Shown in pieces: positions 48,722 through 59,775 of a stretch of DNA of 64,000 bases (positions are counted from its first letter, which is position 1; every line of letters begins with the position of its first letter). This stretch comes from Tanypteryx hageni. Taxonomy: Eukaryota; Arthropoda; Insecta; Odonata; Petaluridae. The translations under genes were made by a program, and so were the position numbers. The DNA lies in contig CM054115.1 in assembly GCA_028673005.1 (NCBI GenBank), positions 192,270,370-192,334,369 on the forward strand, read 5' to 3'. The notes under the pieces were generated by a model. It worked only from the letters and a program-made list of their open reading frames with translations, was not told where the DNA came from and made no database searches.

Positions 48722-48734
48722 TAGGGATTGCAAT

Positions 48735-48835
48735 CCCGGAGGGATTTTCTAATCCCGGGATTACGAGATTGTGATTTTCTCAATCCCGGGATTACGAGAT
48801 TGTGATTTTCTCAATCCCGGGATCCCGAGATCGAG
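48735..48835. repeat. Terminal array of 31-bp CCCGGGAT units
   Basis: AATCCCGGGATTACGAGATT repeats twice in tandem with a 31-bp period (48752-48782, 48783-48813), followed by a partial third ending in CCCGGGATCCCGAGAT. CCCGGGAT-rich ends are common in hAT elements. Confidence 0.75.
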
Positions 48836-49139
48836 AAAAATTGGTGGGAAATGAAAAACATTGAATGTTTGTGAACAATAGTTTCATATCATACCCATAT
48901 GTGAAATCATCATATTCAGTTATGAAAGTAATATCAAGTTTATACAAAATTTAAGTAACGTCGATGAAAATAACTTTTTATCAGCAGGTAAAACTAAAAA
49001 ACACGTATTTTTAGAGAAAATGTAAAGAAAACTTTAATAACTAAAGTACCAATTTTTGCAGTTTTTTAAATTAAATTAAATTGGTTGCATTTCTGAAAAT
49101 AAACGGTACTTTTAGATTAAGGTTCTTCTCACTTAAAAG

Positions 49140-50070
49140 CTATTCAAAAATGTCGGAAATATGCCCTTAAAAAACAAAGTGCAACTAATGTCGCGTCACT
49201 CATTCTTGATCGGTATTTATTACACAGCATTCCTGCTGATGAAAAAGGCCTACACTAATAGGAGGAATAGCTAGCAACTGCTAGTAAAGAAACTGCAGCT
49301 ATTCTCCTTTACGTCCACTTTCACGGAAATCCTTTAGGTCTCGTGCTATTGATAATTGAATTACAGCAGAAGGAATATTTCTTCGGAGGAACTAAACATT
49401 GGGTAATGATCGAATCGAGTTCTTTCTTTAACTTCTCTGAATATGATGTACCAGTCTCAAAGCAATCAGATGCTGCCGTTCGCTCAGTGTGTAAGTCGTC
49501 ATTTATAGATCGGCTTCTTGATGCTGATCAAGCTTGCTTTTCTTCCATGTCAATGCTTCAAATGTTTTACTAATATTACAATAAAATATACTCAGGTTTT
49601 CTGTAATAAATATTTTTATGTTGGTTAGTGATGGCACAAAAATATATTCCCCAAATCATTATCACGAGCCTGTAACCCGTAATGGAGTTACCTCAATACC
49701 CCTAATAACTTAGTTCGTATCTTCATTATTAGATTCTGCAAGGCATTTCTCATATTATGTCCTAACTTTGTATTAACATCATTCAGTTTCTTCATCATGT
49801 ATTCCAACGCTGCCTCAGACGTCAAAAGATTTGCATCTCTTGGCAAAGAGATTCCATAGTAATTTTCACTGGCTGCAGTGTTGCCAAAATAAAAGAAGCA
49901 AGTTCATGTTCACTCTCACTGAATGATATATTGGAATTCAGATCAATGAAGGCCTTCATTATGCAGGTATTAAGCAATATAAAACGTTCGATCATTTCAA
50001 CTAAACTGTTCCAGCGAGTTTTTTTATTCCTTTTAAATAATAGCTAAAGCATGTTTAAAGAAAAATATTT
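49140..50070 (-). pseudogene. hAT transposase pseudogene, second copy
   Basis: Minus-strand hAT transposase. NKKTRWNSLVEMIERFILL is read near 50035, then ALIDLN-like sequence (KAFIDLNSNISFSESE) and ILATLQPVKITMESLC near 49870. After a frameshift, LLTSEAALEYMMKKLNDVN and GHNMRNALQNLI follow. The C-terminal dimerisation region is at about 49140-49360: IPPISV and, in another frame, AGMLCNKYRSRMSDATLVAL then CFLRAYF. The last block matches the ERAFS-AG motif family of hAT C-termini, with the ERAF part damaged. Several stops and frameshifts. It differs in sequence from the hAT at 25330-26178, so it is a separate family. Confidence 0.82.
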
Positions 50071-50423
50071 TTTTGAAAAAATTACAAGGCTATTAAATTG
50101 GCAGGGGCAACACTTGGCTGTTAAATTGTGTATAAAAAGTATACAAACAATTTCCTTACAAAACTGCGCTAAATTCTTTTTGCGATGTTTATACCTAGAT
50201 TTTAGTTTGTGAAATTTCAATATCTACAATATTTTCTAGCTAGAATGATGTTGGTAGTTCATTGTACAAAGTAAAAACAAACTTGTCTGTAAGAAAATTC
50301 GGTATAGATGTTAAATGTAATATTTTCGTGTATAAAAGAAAAAATTTTGAGAGCTTTCGTCGAAAAAAATGGGAAAGAACGCCGTTAAGACCGTTTGGTT
50401 TAAGTTTTGTCGATAATCACCGC

Positions 50424-50434
50424 TGAATTTGCGA
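50424..50434. repeat. Jockey target-site duplication, left copy
   Basis: TGAATTTGCGA is repeated exactly at 55676-55686, on the far side of the Jockey element. Confidence 0.7.
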
Positions 50435-50534
50435 TCTGCTAGAACTCTCCAACCTCCTGGGGTTGGCTTATTCGCATTCCCAGCTGTGCTTTTAATGCGA
50501 TTCTAGGCTAATTTCACTATCACAATTTTCTCTT

Positions 50535-53304
50535 CTTTGGCCCCTTGTTACAAAGAGGCACCAAACCCTCCCTACAAGCGGGGACGCTTGTTGCTAGGGA
50601 GGGTTTCCAGCGAATCAAGGCTGGCGATGGGCCGCTTGTAGCGGTCCCACCACCTAACCTTGATATCGCCCAGCTGCTACACCTCTTTGTGCCTCGATGC
50701 TGCTGCCTCGCAGTAGAATTCCTTGGACATCCTCGGAAGGAGGACGTCCAGGGACTCCACATTTCCGTCTAAGTGCAACCGGCTGACGCTATCGTATCGG
50801 CAACGACCGAGTATCAGCTGGAGTGCACTGTTCTGCACCAATTGCAGCCTTTATAGGGTTGTCTTGGGCACTCCAGACTAGACAGGCGCTGCGTAAGTCA
50901 TGATGGGCCTCACGCAGCACAGGTAGAGGCGTGTCTTGGTGTCAGCCGACAAGACACCCGGGCGCAGGATCGAGCGAAGCCTCGCCAGCGCCACGAGTGC
51001 CTTGTGGCGGACGCGCTCAACCTGAGGCTTCCAGAGAAGCCTCCGGTCTAGAACCACTCCCAGGTATGTGACTTCTGGGCACCAGGGGATAACCCCCCAT
51101 CACTGACAAATCGACTCCAGGCGGCGCTCCTCTTCCAGGGTGGAAGATGATGGCCTTGGTCTTACTGGGGTTAACTACAATGCGCCATCGACGATACCAG
51201 GACACCAGTTCGTCGACGGCGCACTGCAGCGTCCTCACGGCCGCGTACGTCTTGGTAGACCGCGACAGGAGCGCCGCATCATCCGCGTACAGGGCAAGCG
51301 TAGTGTTCCAACCAAGATCCCGAGGAGGAACTTGGGTGAAGATGTTAAAGAGGATTGGCCCCAGGACGGACCCTGCGGGAAACCGGCGCAGATTCGCAGC
51401 AGTCCCGATCCGACCGGAAGCCAAAAACCCCTGAACGTCCTGCCCTGTAAGTACGACTCGATGAGTCGCACTAACCACGCAGGAAACTGGAGTCTATGCA
51501 ACTTCAACAGGAGAGCTGGATGCCACACGCGGTCGAAGACTTTCGAGATGTCGAAGAAAGCCCCTGCGACCGCGTGGTTCCTGTTGAAGGCGTTAGTGAT
51601 AAAGTGGGTCACCCTACCCAGTTGCTGGGTAGTGGAGTGCCCCTCCCGGAAGCCAAACTTCTCGTCCGGAAGAACGTTCTTCTCCCGGACGATATCCAGC
51701 AGCGGCTTCCGGACAAGACGCTCAAAGATCTTCCCAAAGCCCGCCAGGAGAGAGATTGGCCGGCTGTCCGCGGGACCAACCTCCGTCCCTGGCAGCTTCG
51801 GGAGATAGATGATCTTTGCCCTTTTCCAGAAAGACGGAAAATATGGAATCCCGACACAACCGTTGCAAATGGCGGCCAGGAATTCTACTGCTGTGACAGG
51901 AAGCTGTCGCAGGACGATGTTGGGGATGGCATTATCCCCGGGAGCCCTCCTCGTCTCAAGGCGAAGGATCACTTCAACGATCTCGCGCACCTCGAAGCGA
52001 GGGAGCTCCGCAGCATCGAGCAAGGGGCCGAGGTCAAGCGTCCCGAGTTCCCGTGCGATGTCCTCTTCGACCTCATCCGACTCTGCTGTGGCCGGGTTCG
52101 GGCAGAATACACCCTCCTGATATTCTGCTATTAACCCGTCTTTCTCCTCCGGAGTCCTCGCAACGTAGTCCCCCTGGATGATCAGGGGGTCCCTCTGCTG
52201 GGCAACGCAAAGCCTTCTACAGGTTTTCCAGATTGAATGGTCCTCCAGGGAAAGCGTGGAAAGATGTTGTTCCCACGCGTCCGAGCGCACGTCTTTCAAC
52301 ATATCCCGGACCGTCCTGTTGAGGGAGTCCATCTGGATCCTGAGGTTCAACGTACGGTGGCGCTGCCATCTCCGCCGCACGCTGTTGCGCAGCGTGATCG
52401 TCTGCCTGACGACACGAGGCAAAGCAATGCGTATACCCCCGGCTACGACCACCTTCGGGATCGCAGCGTCCATGGCCAGCTGGACTGTGGTGCTGAGGAG
52501 GTCTACCATGCGGTCTGCCTCCTCGCACGTCCTAGGCGGTTTTGGGTCGACCGGCAGCCTTTCCGCAATGAACTCGCGGAATTGCTGCCAGTCGGCACGA
52601 GCTAGGTCCAGACGCTGCGAAGGTGGTACTCGCACTGGCAAGTTGCCTAGAAGTAGCAGGGTCGGATTATGGTCAGAGGACATATCGCACATGGAATGCA
52701 TGCTGAGGGACGCTCTGATGATGTTGATGACAGCAACATCAAGGACGTCCCTCGAAGGAAGATAAGTGGACTCGTTCGGCGCAAGCAGCGTGAGCCCCTC
52801 TTCATCGGCAAGACCTTTCAGCCGCAGGCCCCTCGGGTTGGGGACTCTGGAATGCCAACTGGTGTGCTTGGCATTCAAGTCCCCAAGTGCGATCGAGGGG
52901 CAGCCATTCCCGACGACCTCCAAGACCTCATCCGGATCCCACGCCCTCCCCGGCGGATAATACACAGAGGAGACTCTTATCCATCCGGTACAGGTCCTAA
53001 TTTCGACGGATACAGCTTCCACCGACCCGTAGTTCCGCGCCGGAAGCGGACGATGTTCTAAGGATCGATGAACTAGCAGAGCCGAGCCACCGAGCCCCGG
53101 CCCCCTGGCGGGCTGGATGACCCTGTCTGAGCGGTATATTGCCCAGCCAGGCATCTTCCACGCATCCGCAGGGCGGAGGTGCGTCTCGTTCACGGCGGCG
53201 ACGATGGCGTACTTCTCATGTAGGAACGCCCGAAGCTCTTCCGTCTTCTCCTTGACACCTCGGGCGTTCCATTGTACTAGGATGCTGCATCCCCTAGTCC
53301 CCAT
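50535..53304 (-). pseudogene. Jockey-clade ORF2: endonuclease and reverse transcriptase, frameshifted
   Basis: ORF2 starts at ATG 53304 (MGTRGCSILVQWNARG). The AP-like endonuclease is complete by motif: QWNARG, AAVNETHLRP, ALGDLNAKHTSW, and the terminal MSSDHNPTLL. The reverse transcriptase follows: FWKRAKIIYLPK, SRPISLLAGFGKIFERLV, KFGFREGHSTTQQL, FFDISKVFDRVWH (motif A). A 1-nt loss in a G-run near 51373 breaks the frame inside the FPQG-SVLGPILFN motif. Then YADD is intact at 51278-51289. A second shift near 51090 leads to VTYLGVVLDRRL and the C-terminal tail SKEFYCEAAASRHKEV, with scattered stops down to about 50535. The uninterrupted part is 689 residues, so this is a rather recent copy. 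Confidence 0.94.
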
Positions 53305-55516
53305 TGTTGGGGGCAGAGATGCGCACCTTGACCAGCTCCTCCAGGAGAGAGAGGAGGAGCTGGCCGGACGTTGAGTAGATATACCTTCTCAGCGCCCCAC
53401 AAATCATCGCCACCGTCCGCCAGAAGTCGTGGCCCTCCAAGGACCGAACCGACTCTTGCGCACTGCTCTACGGCTTGCTGATCTTGACCGAAGCTTCTGG
53501 GCCCTTGAGAGGGACCACTTCGTCCGATGCGGTTGGCCGACTTACGACCACCCGCTTCTCTAATACGGCCTTTTCGACTGCCAGAGGGGCCGCGGCGGGG
53601 CCTTTCGGGGCCTCACTCTCCGCTGTTGCTTCCTCAGATGTCATCGCCTGCTGGGCTTAGGCCGCCATGCGCCTCTCCTTCCGTAGGGCGGAGGCTGAGG
53701 GCTTCTTTAATTCCGTCTCCTCCCTTCTGACAACGGGACCTGGAGCCGGTGCAATTACGGCGGGTTTAGGGTCCACCTGGTTATCCGGCTCAGCACCTGG
53801 CTGCTGAGTCGGAGATGGCGCACTAGCCGAAGGTGCCGGCTTGACAGTGCCCACAACCACCGCGGCAAAGGGACGGGAGGCGTCCACTTTTGCCGAGGAG
53901 ACAGTCTACATCTTAAGGGTAGGAGCAGTCTTTGAAGCCTTCCCCGGCACCGACTTCCTTACCGACTTCTGCTGCCTCTCCTCGTACCTTGCCAGAATGC
54001 CGGGCATTCCCGGTGCGAGGCAGGGTGATCGCCCTCGAAGTTTGCGCATTTAGCAGGCTCAGAAAGCGGCTTTGGGCAGTCGTCCCCCTTGTGGGGACCG
54101 GCGCACCTGAAGCAGCGCGTGTCGCACCTGCAGGCGAGCGACACGTGGCTGAACCTCTGGCAGTTGAAACATATCAACGGCCCTCTGCTCCCTCTATACT
54201 GCTCGATCTTCACCGAGCAGTGACATAACGTTTTGATTGCCGACGCTGGGGGGGCCCGTGGAGTCCTCTCCAGGTTGGCGACAAATCTCCTTATTGGGAT
54301 CCGCTTCCCCCCTTCCATCGCAGTCATCTGTTGGACGCCACGGACAATGAATCCCTTTTCCGACAGACCTGCTGCGATGTCCTCAGGGGAGTAGCCCTTC
54401 CCTACATTTTTGATCAGCAGACGCGTCCCCTGGACCGTCTTCAGTAACTGAGTATGGTACTGGACCTTAGCATCGTCCAGTACCTTCGTCGCCGCCCGGT
54501 GGTGCTCAGGCGTGTGGACGACTATTCGAGTGGAGGCCCTGTGAACCTCCAGCTCAAACTCATCGCCGCACACCTTGCTGAGTTCAGCGGCAATTTTTTT
54601 GTGAGAAAGGATCCCGTATACCGTGATCGGCGATACGCGGACCCTCTTTCGAGCTCCCTTGTCGGGACCTTGTCCCTCCGGAGCTGTATTCTTCCCCCCC
54701 CCCTGCAGGGGAAAGGAAAGGTTTCTGCCTCTTGGCTCTCCGTTTCGTTACTTCGGTGAGCTCACCATCCTCGTCCGTGCTGACGCCTGCATCAGCACCC
54801 AGAATGGGGGCGGACCGGTCTGCCAGAGAGGCAGTGGAGGGGGCAGGCGCTTGTCCCCCGGTCATTTTTCTCTTGCCAAGTACTCCGTCCGTCGAGTCCA
54901 TAGAGTCCATAGAGTAACGGCGGCCTGATGGCCCTGAACAGGGCCTGAATTGCCGGCACTGTTGGCGGCGGTCGCGGGTTTCGAACGACCAGAAGGGGGG
55001 AGCAGGGTTCCCTCCCGTGACGTCGAAGCGACGGATTTTGCCTACTTTTGCTGCGTTCTTCTTGGTAGGCCTCGGTTTGGGTACTAACGCGCGTGTGACC
55101 CCGCTGTCGCCTACCGAGGCTGCAACACGTTGGCCCTGGGCCGGAGTTGAGGGAAGGGCTACGAAAGCAACCGGGGCAGCAGCATCCGGTGCCTTCTCGG
55201 CACACATCTCGCTGTACTCCGCTGGAGTAATTCTCCCAAAGGAGGAGTCGCTTGAAAGCGACGACGACCGGGGTCGAGCGGAACCGATATGGAGGCTCCC
55301 TTCCATAAGGACAGCCGGCTCAACAGACCCTTTCGGGTCACTTTCCATGGGAGGGATTCTCCTCTCCATGGGGAAAATTTCTAGGCCCTTTTCAGGGCAA
55401 AGAGAAACACGGAGACTGGCCTCAGAAGGCCAGGCTCCACCGTAACCGTGGACGACAAGTGCAGGTGAGCAGAAGGGACTCGTTAGCCATCCCCTGACTT
55501 GCCGACGACCGTACAA
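53294..55516 (-). pseudogene. Jockey-clade ORF1 (gag-like, zinc-knuckle) pseudogene
   Basis: ORF1 encodes an RNA-binding protein that packages LINE RNA. The N-terminal part (from about 55400) is Ser/Ala/Pro-rich with basic stretches (KRRAKRQKPF). A frameshift lies in a 10-base homopolymer near 54697-54706. The RNA-binding core continues at 54640-54230 (ITVYGILSHKKIAAEL, STRIVVHTPEHH, TRLLIKNVG). Zinc knuckles follow: CFNCQRFSHVSLAC, CFRCAGPHKGDDC and CANFEGDHPASHREC, the last having lost a Cys (Phe instead). A TAA near 53658 interrupts the Ala/Pro-rich tail. The native end LLSLLEELVKVRI stops at TAG 53296-53294. That stop overlaps the ORF2 start by 11 nt (53294-53304). Confidence 0.88.
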
Positions 55517-55675
55517 AGCGAAAAAAACAAACCCGAAACAGGAGTTCTGCGGAATAGCAGAAGCGCCACTGTCGCGAGTGGTAGTCGCAAGTACTAAAAA
55601 GCACGTAAACGTGCGAAGAAACGATATGGATATGCCTAGGCTACCAGTATAGAATCAGGGCTCTCAGCGAGCGAA

Positions 55676-55686
55676 TGAATTTGCGA
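55676..55686. repeat. Jockey target-site duplication, right copy
   Basis: TGAATTTGCGA is the exact partner of 50424-50434. Confidence 0.7.
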
Positions 55687-56249
55687 GGGAGTATATATGC
55701 ACTGAACAAGAGAAGATGGCGGCGACTCCGTTTGCTGAGATTTGGGAACGCATTTCAAAATGGGGATATGGTTGGGAGAGAAGGGAAAAGGAGGGAGAGA
55801 GGGGCAAGAAGGGGAAAGGAAGGAGGGAGGGGAGAGACGGAGGGAGTGAGAGAGGAGAAAAAGGGATGGAAAGGAGAGAGTTAGAGAGGAAGGGGAGAGA
55901 ATGAATAAAGGAGGAGTATAGAAGGAGCAATTGATAGAGGGGAGAGCTTGGTTCGGAAAGGGGGCGCATCCTCCATTAACAAGAAGACAGTGAATTGGAA
56001 TGCACGCACCTGGTGAGAGTCCACACGACCGTGGTATCGTTCGGACACGGGACGTCCGGAAGGATATTGAGAAAGAGAGAGAGAGAGAGAAAATAAGTAG
56101 AGAAAGGAGATAGGAAAGACAGATACAGATAGAGGATATAGATAGAGAGTGAGAGGCAATGGAAAGGGAGGGCAGAGGGAGGGTTTCGATTTCATATTTT
56201 AAGAAAAAATAGATGAGCAGTGTAAAACGTTTTTGAATTGGAAAGTCTC
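55687..56249. repeat. Purine-rich tracts (55755-55910, 56065-56180)
   Basis: GGGAGAGAGG-type sequence is separated by a short unique piece. No gene was found. Confidence 0.75.
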
Positions 56250-56890
56250 CCTCTGCAACTGTTATCTCCCTCCTTCACTCCCTCTCATTCACTCCCACTC
56301 TTCTATTCACTCCGCTAGCTCTCTTTCACTCCACTCCCACCAATTCACTCCATCTCTCCCGTCCACTCCTTCTCTCCCTCCCACTCACTCCCTCTATTCT
56401 ATTCACTCCCTCTCATTCACTCCCTCTTCTATTCACTTCTCTCCCTCTCATTCACTCCCTATCTTATATTCACTCCTCTCCCGCTCATTCATTCCCTCTC
56501 TTCTATTCACTCCTCTCCCTCTCATTCTCTCTCTATCTTCTATTCACTCCTCTGTCTTTTATTCACTCTTCTATCTCCCATTCACTCCCACTCCTGTCAA
56601 CTCCTTCTCTCCCTTCCACTCACTCCCTCTACTCTATTAACTCCCTCTCATCTATTCACTCCTCTCCTTCTCATTTACTCCCTCTCTTATATTCACTCAT
56701 TCTCAATTACTCCCTCTCTTATATTCACTCCTCTGCCACTCATTCACTTCCTCTCTTCTATTCACTCCTCTCCTTCACATTCACCCACACTCTTCTATTC
56801 ACTCTTCTCCCTCTAATTCACTCCTTTTCTATTCACTCTTCTGCCTCCACTCTCTATTCTATTCACTCCTTCTCCCCCTTCTATTCCCTA
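56250..56890. repeat. Pyrimidine minisatellite, about 37-bp unit
   Basis: TTCTATTCACTCC alternates with CTCTCATTCACTCCC, giving units of about 37-45 bp over about 640 bp. The Ser/Leu/His-rich open frame at 56233-56640 is compositional. Confidence 0.88.
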
Positions 56891-58617
56891 CTTCTATTCT
56901 TCCGATCTTTCTCTTTTTAATTATCCTTTCACATATTTGGAATTCGAGAAATCCAGGAATGAATAAACACTTTTACATTTTATCTTTAATATTTTGGAAA
57001 TGATTTATTAAAAATTTTACCTGAAAGTTAACATATATATTATCGTCACACGAAATTTATTGTTCATAAAAGTGAAGATTTCGTAAGGTTTCACGTCATT
57101 TGGACCCTCTGAGTTGAAATAGTGTCCATAACCATAAACTATAAAACTATTAAGTTTCTTGTATTTTTTTGCATATTCCTCATTTTATTCAGATGCAAGT
57201 AATCTTCTCTTTTATCCCACTTGCGTTATATTACTATTATTTACTCAAAAGCTCTCATGATAATTATCTACATTTCCCTGGAATACAGATATAACCTGTT
57301 AAAGCTGCTTAACTTGTTTGTTACTTAAATATTTTCTCTATTCGAGATCGCGTCTGCATCCATCGGATTTCCCTTTGCATACATTCAGAATCCTCAAATT
57401 TTGCAGCTATTGCTGAGACAATCCCCTAATTCTTAACAGCGCTTTAGGGTTTCTGTTTTTACCGACATTTAACGAAAATTCTATTGGCCTTATCTAGTTT
57501 TTCAAGGAAATTATTTGCAGCTGGAATTCAAGTTCCACAAGTGTTTTCCCAATTATCCCCCTCTTTCATGTTTTTACTAATACATATTACCGTTATTTTT
57601 TATTATATTTAGTATATTATTTTAAAACAAGTCTACCGGACTCGCTAATTTGGGAGAGCCAAAACAAAAACTAAGTGTCGAAATTGTCAATGTTATCGCG
57701 ACGTAAACGTAACAGTCAAGATAATCTTTTTGTCGAACAAAAACGGCCTCGTTACTTCCAAATACTCTGCCAAATATTTGTAAGAAGTCCTCAATTTCAC
57801 TTGTTTTCCTTTTTCGCTCAGTGAAATTTTCCATTTACCTTGGGTAATAGAATTTGCAGATGAGATCAGTCTGACAGATGCCGTGAAATAATAAGACCTC
57901 TAGGACTATAGATAGATGAACACGTACTTTGAAAAGAACATATTCACAAAGCTTGTCCATAACACTAAGTCGTGTGTTTTCAAATGCCTTGCATAAAAAA
58001 GAAAATCCGTTACCTGTATATACCATGTAAACAAAATTGGTCATATATTATAGCTACTAAACTTTACTATAGTTACCTATAAAATATGACATATTCTGAT
58101 GAAGTGTATCTTACAATTACGCCGACAAAATCTTTTAAGTACAAAACAGAATTCTACGTGCAATAATTGGAGCGAGTCAGAGAGCGTCTTGCAAACCTTT
58201 ATTTAAGAATCTGAAAATACTAACCACATTATCACTTATTGCGTTTACCAGTTTATTAGACTTTTAATTCCACATATCTCTCAGAATTCTATCCCGCAGT
58301 CTAATTTTATTGTTAATCCTTCTTTCTTTGTTTATTAATCATAAAATTTTGATCATACACTCGAGTGAAGATGCTGTGTATGTGAGTCTTACTATTTTTA
58401 CAGAAAATGGCGATAGTCATTAATAAGTTTGATATTCTCCATTTCTTAGTGTGAATCGCAAAAGTTATTAATATGACATCTATTCAAATACCGTCTATTT
58501 GATATCTATATTATCTATTAATAAATCATTTATCTTATCGCAGCAACCGGTCATAAGCCATTTATTGTTAAAATATGGTTATAACGACTCTTATATAAAT
58601 TACAAATATTTCAGGAC
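56891..58617. other. AT-rich spacer, nothing recognised
   Basis: Short open frames at 57622-58044 (minus) carry no motif I can name. Confidence 0.5.
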
Positions 58618-58710
58618 CTTCTGTCCATGTTCATTCATCTTTTTCATATTTATCCCAGCGGGTTTTAATTGGAACAAGTAACGGCACTGAAGGACGCCTT
58701 GAAAATGAAC
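58618..58710 (+). repeat. 93-bp direct repeat, copy 1
   Basis: Shares CTTTTTCATATTTA, TTTTAATTGGAACAAGTAAC and GACGCCTTGAAAATGAA with 59682-59775. The spacing is about 1,064 bp. Confidence 0.85.
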
Positions 58711-59681
58711 TAATTCTGTATCCATAAGATGATCATTTGGAATGACATCGGAGAGATAGGAATTCGAAAGAGCTCATTTTCTTGGTTCCAAGGAAATTCG
58801 CTCTATTGCCAAATCAATTTAGTTCCTCTAATTTTAACAGATCGTCTCCCATATCTGAGAATCTGTAAAATAATTTAATGATTTTTAAAAATCCCAGCCT
58901 AATTTCCCATCTTGTCGTTGAAAGCACCGTGAAAGGCAACAATAAACCGATATTTAAAAACAATTTGTCATGCTCATGACGACTTTACCCAATATGCAAA
59001 ACACGTATTAGCCATTGGACGATGACGATTTTAATTGAGACCGAAAAACGGTAGAATTTTCTCTAAATTCAGTACTTTAGATTAAATTACTTTCATTATT
59101 CATTTTCGGTGGCTAAATTATGAGAAAAGGCTCTTATTATATTTGCTTTGTCTTCCTGTTTACTCCTTTCTGCGCATGTATTAATATGTCCTACTGTTGA
59201 CAGGCCTTCTATGAAAGAAGCTATTTAGGATTTATGGAAAAAATGAAAGGATAGTGATATATTTTAGCAAAATTAAGCAATCTGCCACTTTACTGAAATA
59301 AAAAAAAATATTTTTCTTCGCCATGGCCGTTTATTTTTCTTATCTGGTAGATTATTTTAAAGAAACTAGGAAATCGCTCCATTTCGTAGATGTAATGAAC
59401 ATCGTCATACATTTCTCCGTAACTCTCTCTTCTATTCTCATAGTTTATTTTTACTCTTTCCCTCTACTTTCAGTACAGATCAACTGGACGCATTTGTCCA
59501 AGAGGATAATAACTCTCGTTATTTCATATACTTATCCAACATTCACTGAGTGTCCATGCTGTTTCATGGCCATACGACGAGTTCCTTTGCCTCCTTCAAA
59601 ACTAAGAGGAGCGTTTATGAAATTGTAACATTTCAAAGGTATGTATTTAATTGTCATAATTTATCTGTACGTGTCTGTCCA
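58711..59681. other. AT-rich DNA between direct repeats
   Basis: The frame at 59323-59628 has no recognised motif. If the flanking repeats belong to one element, this would be its interior. Confidence 0.4.
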
Positions 59682-59775
59682 TGTCCATTGATCTTTTTCA
59701 TATTTAGCCCAGAGGGTTTTTAATTGGAACAAGTAACTGTACTGAAAGACGCCTTGAAAATGAAAAGGATACTTT
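59682..59775 (+). repeat. 93-bp direct repeat, copy 2
   Basis: This is the partner of 58618-58710, in the same orientation, with about 10 percent mismatch. Confidence 0.85.

Larger units (their letters stand above)
48722..50423 (-). mobile_element. hAT transposon, second copy (decayed, 3' part)
   Basis: The low-coordinate edge carries a hAT-like terminus with repeated CCCGGGAT motifs (48725-48835). Transposase blocks follow on the minus strand up to about 50070. The opposite terminus was not found; a Jockey LINE begins at 50435. Confidence 0.7.
50435..55675 (-). mobile_element. Near-full-length Jockey-clade LINE, 5.2 kb
   Basis: This minus-strand non-LTR retrotransposon carries 5' UTR, zinc-knuckle ORF1 and endonuclease/reverse-transcriptase ORF2, and is bounded by an exact 11-bp direct repeat. 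GC content is far above that of the surrounding AT-rich DNA. No poly(A) is seen at the proposed 3' end, which keeps that border tentative. Confidence 0.82.

Noticed and set aside
51140..55445. Plus-strand open frames of 95-222 codons
   Set aside because: They are shadows of the GC-rich Jockey ORFs on the minus strand and carry no family motifs.
59323..59628. Small membrane-protein gene suggested by a hydrophobic 101-codon frame
   Set aside because: The hydrophobicity follows from T-rich codons in AT-rich DNA. No homology motif or splice context is visible.
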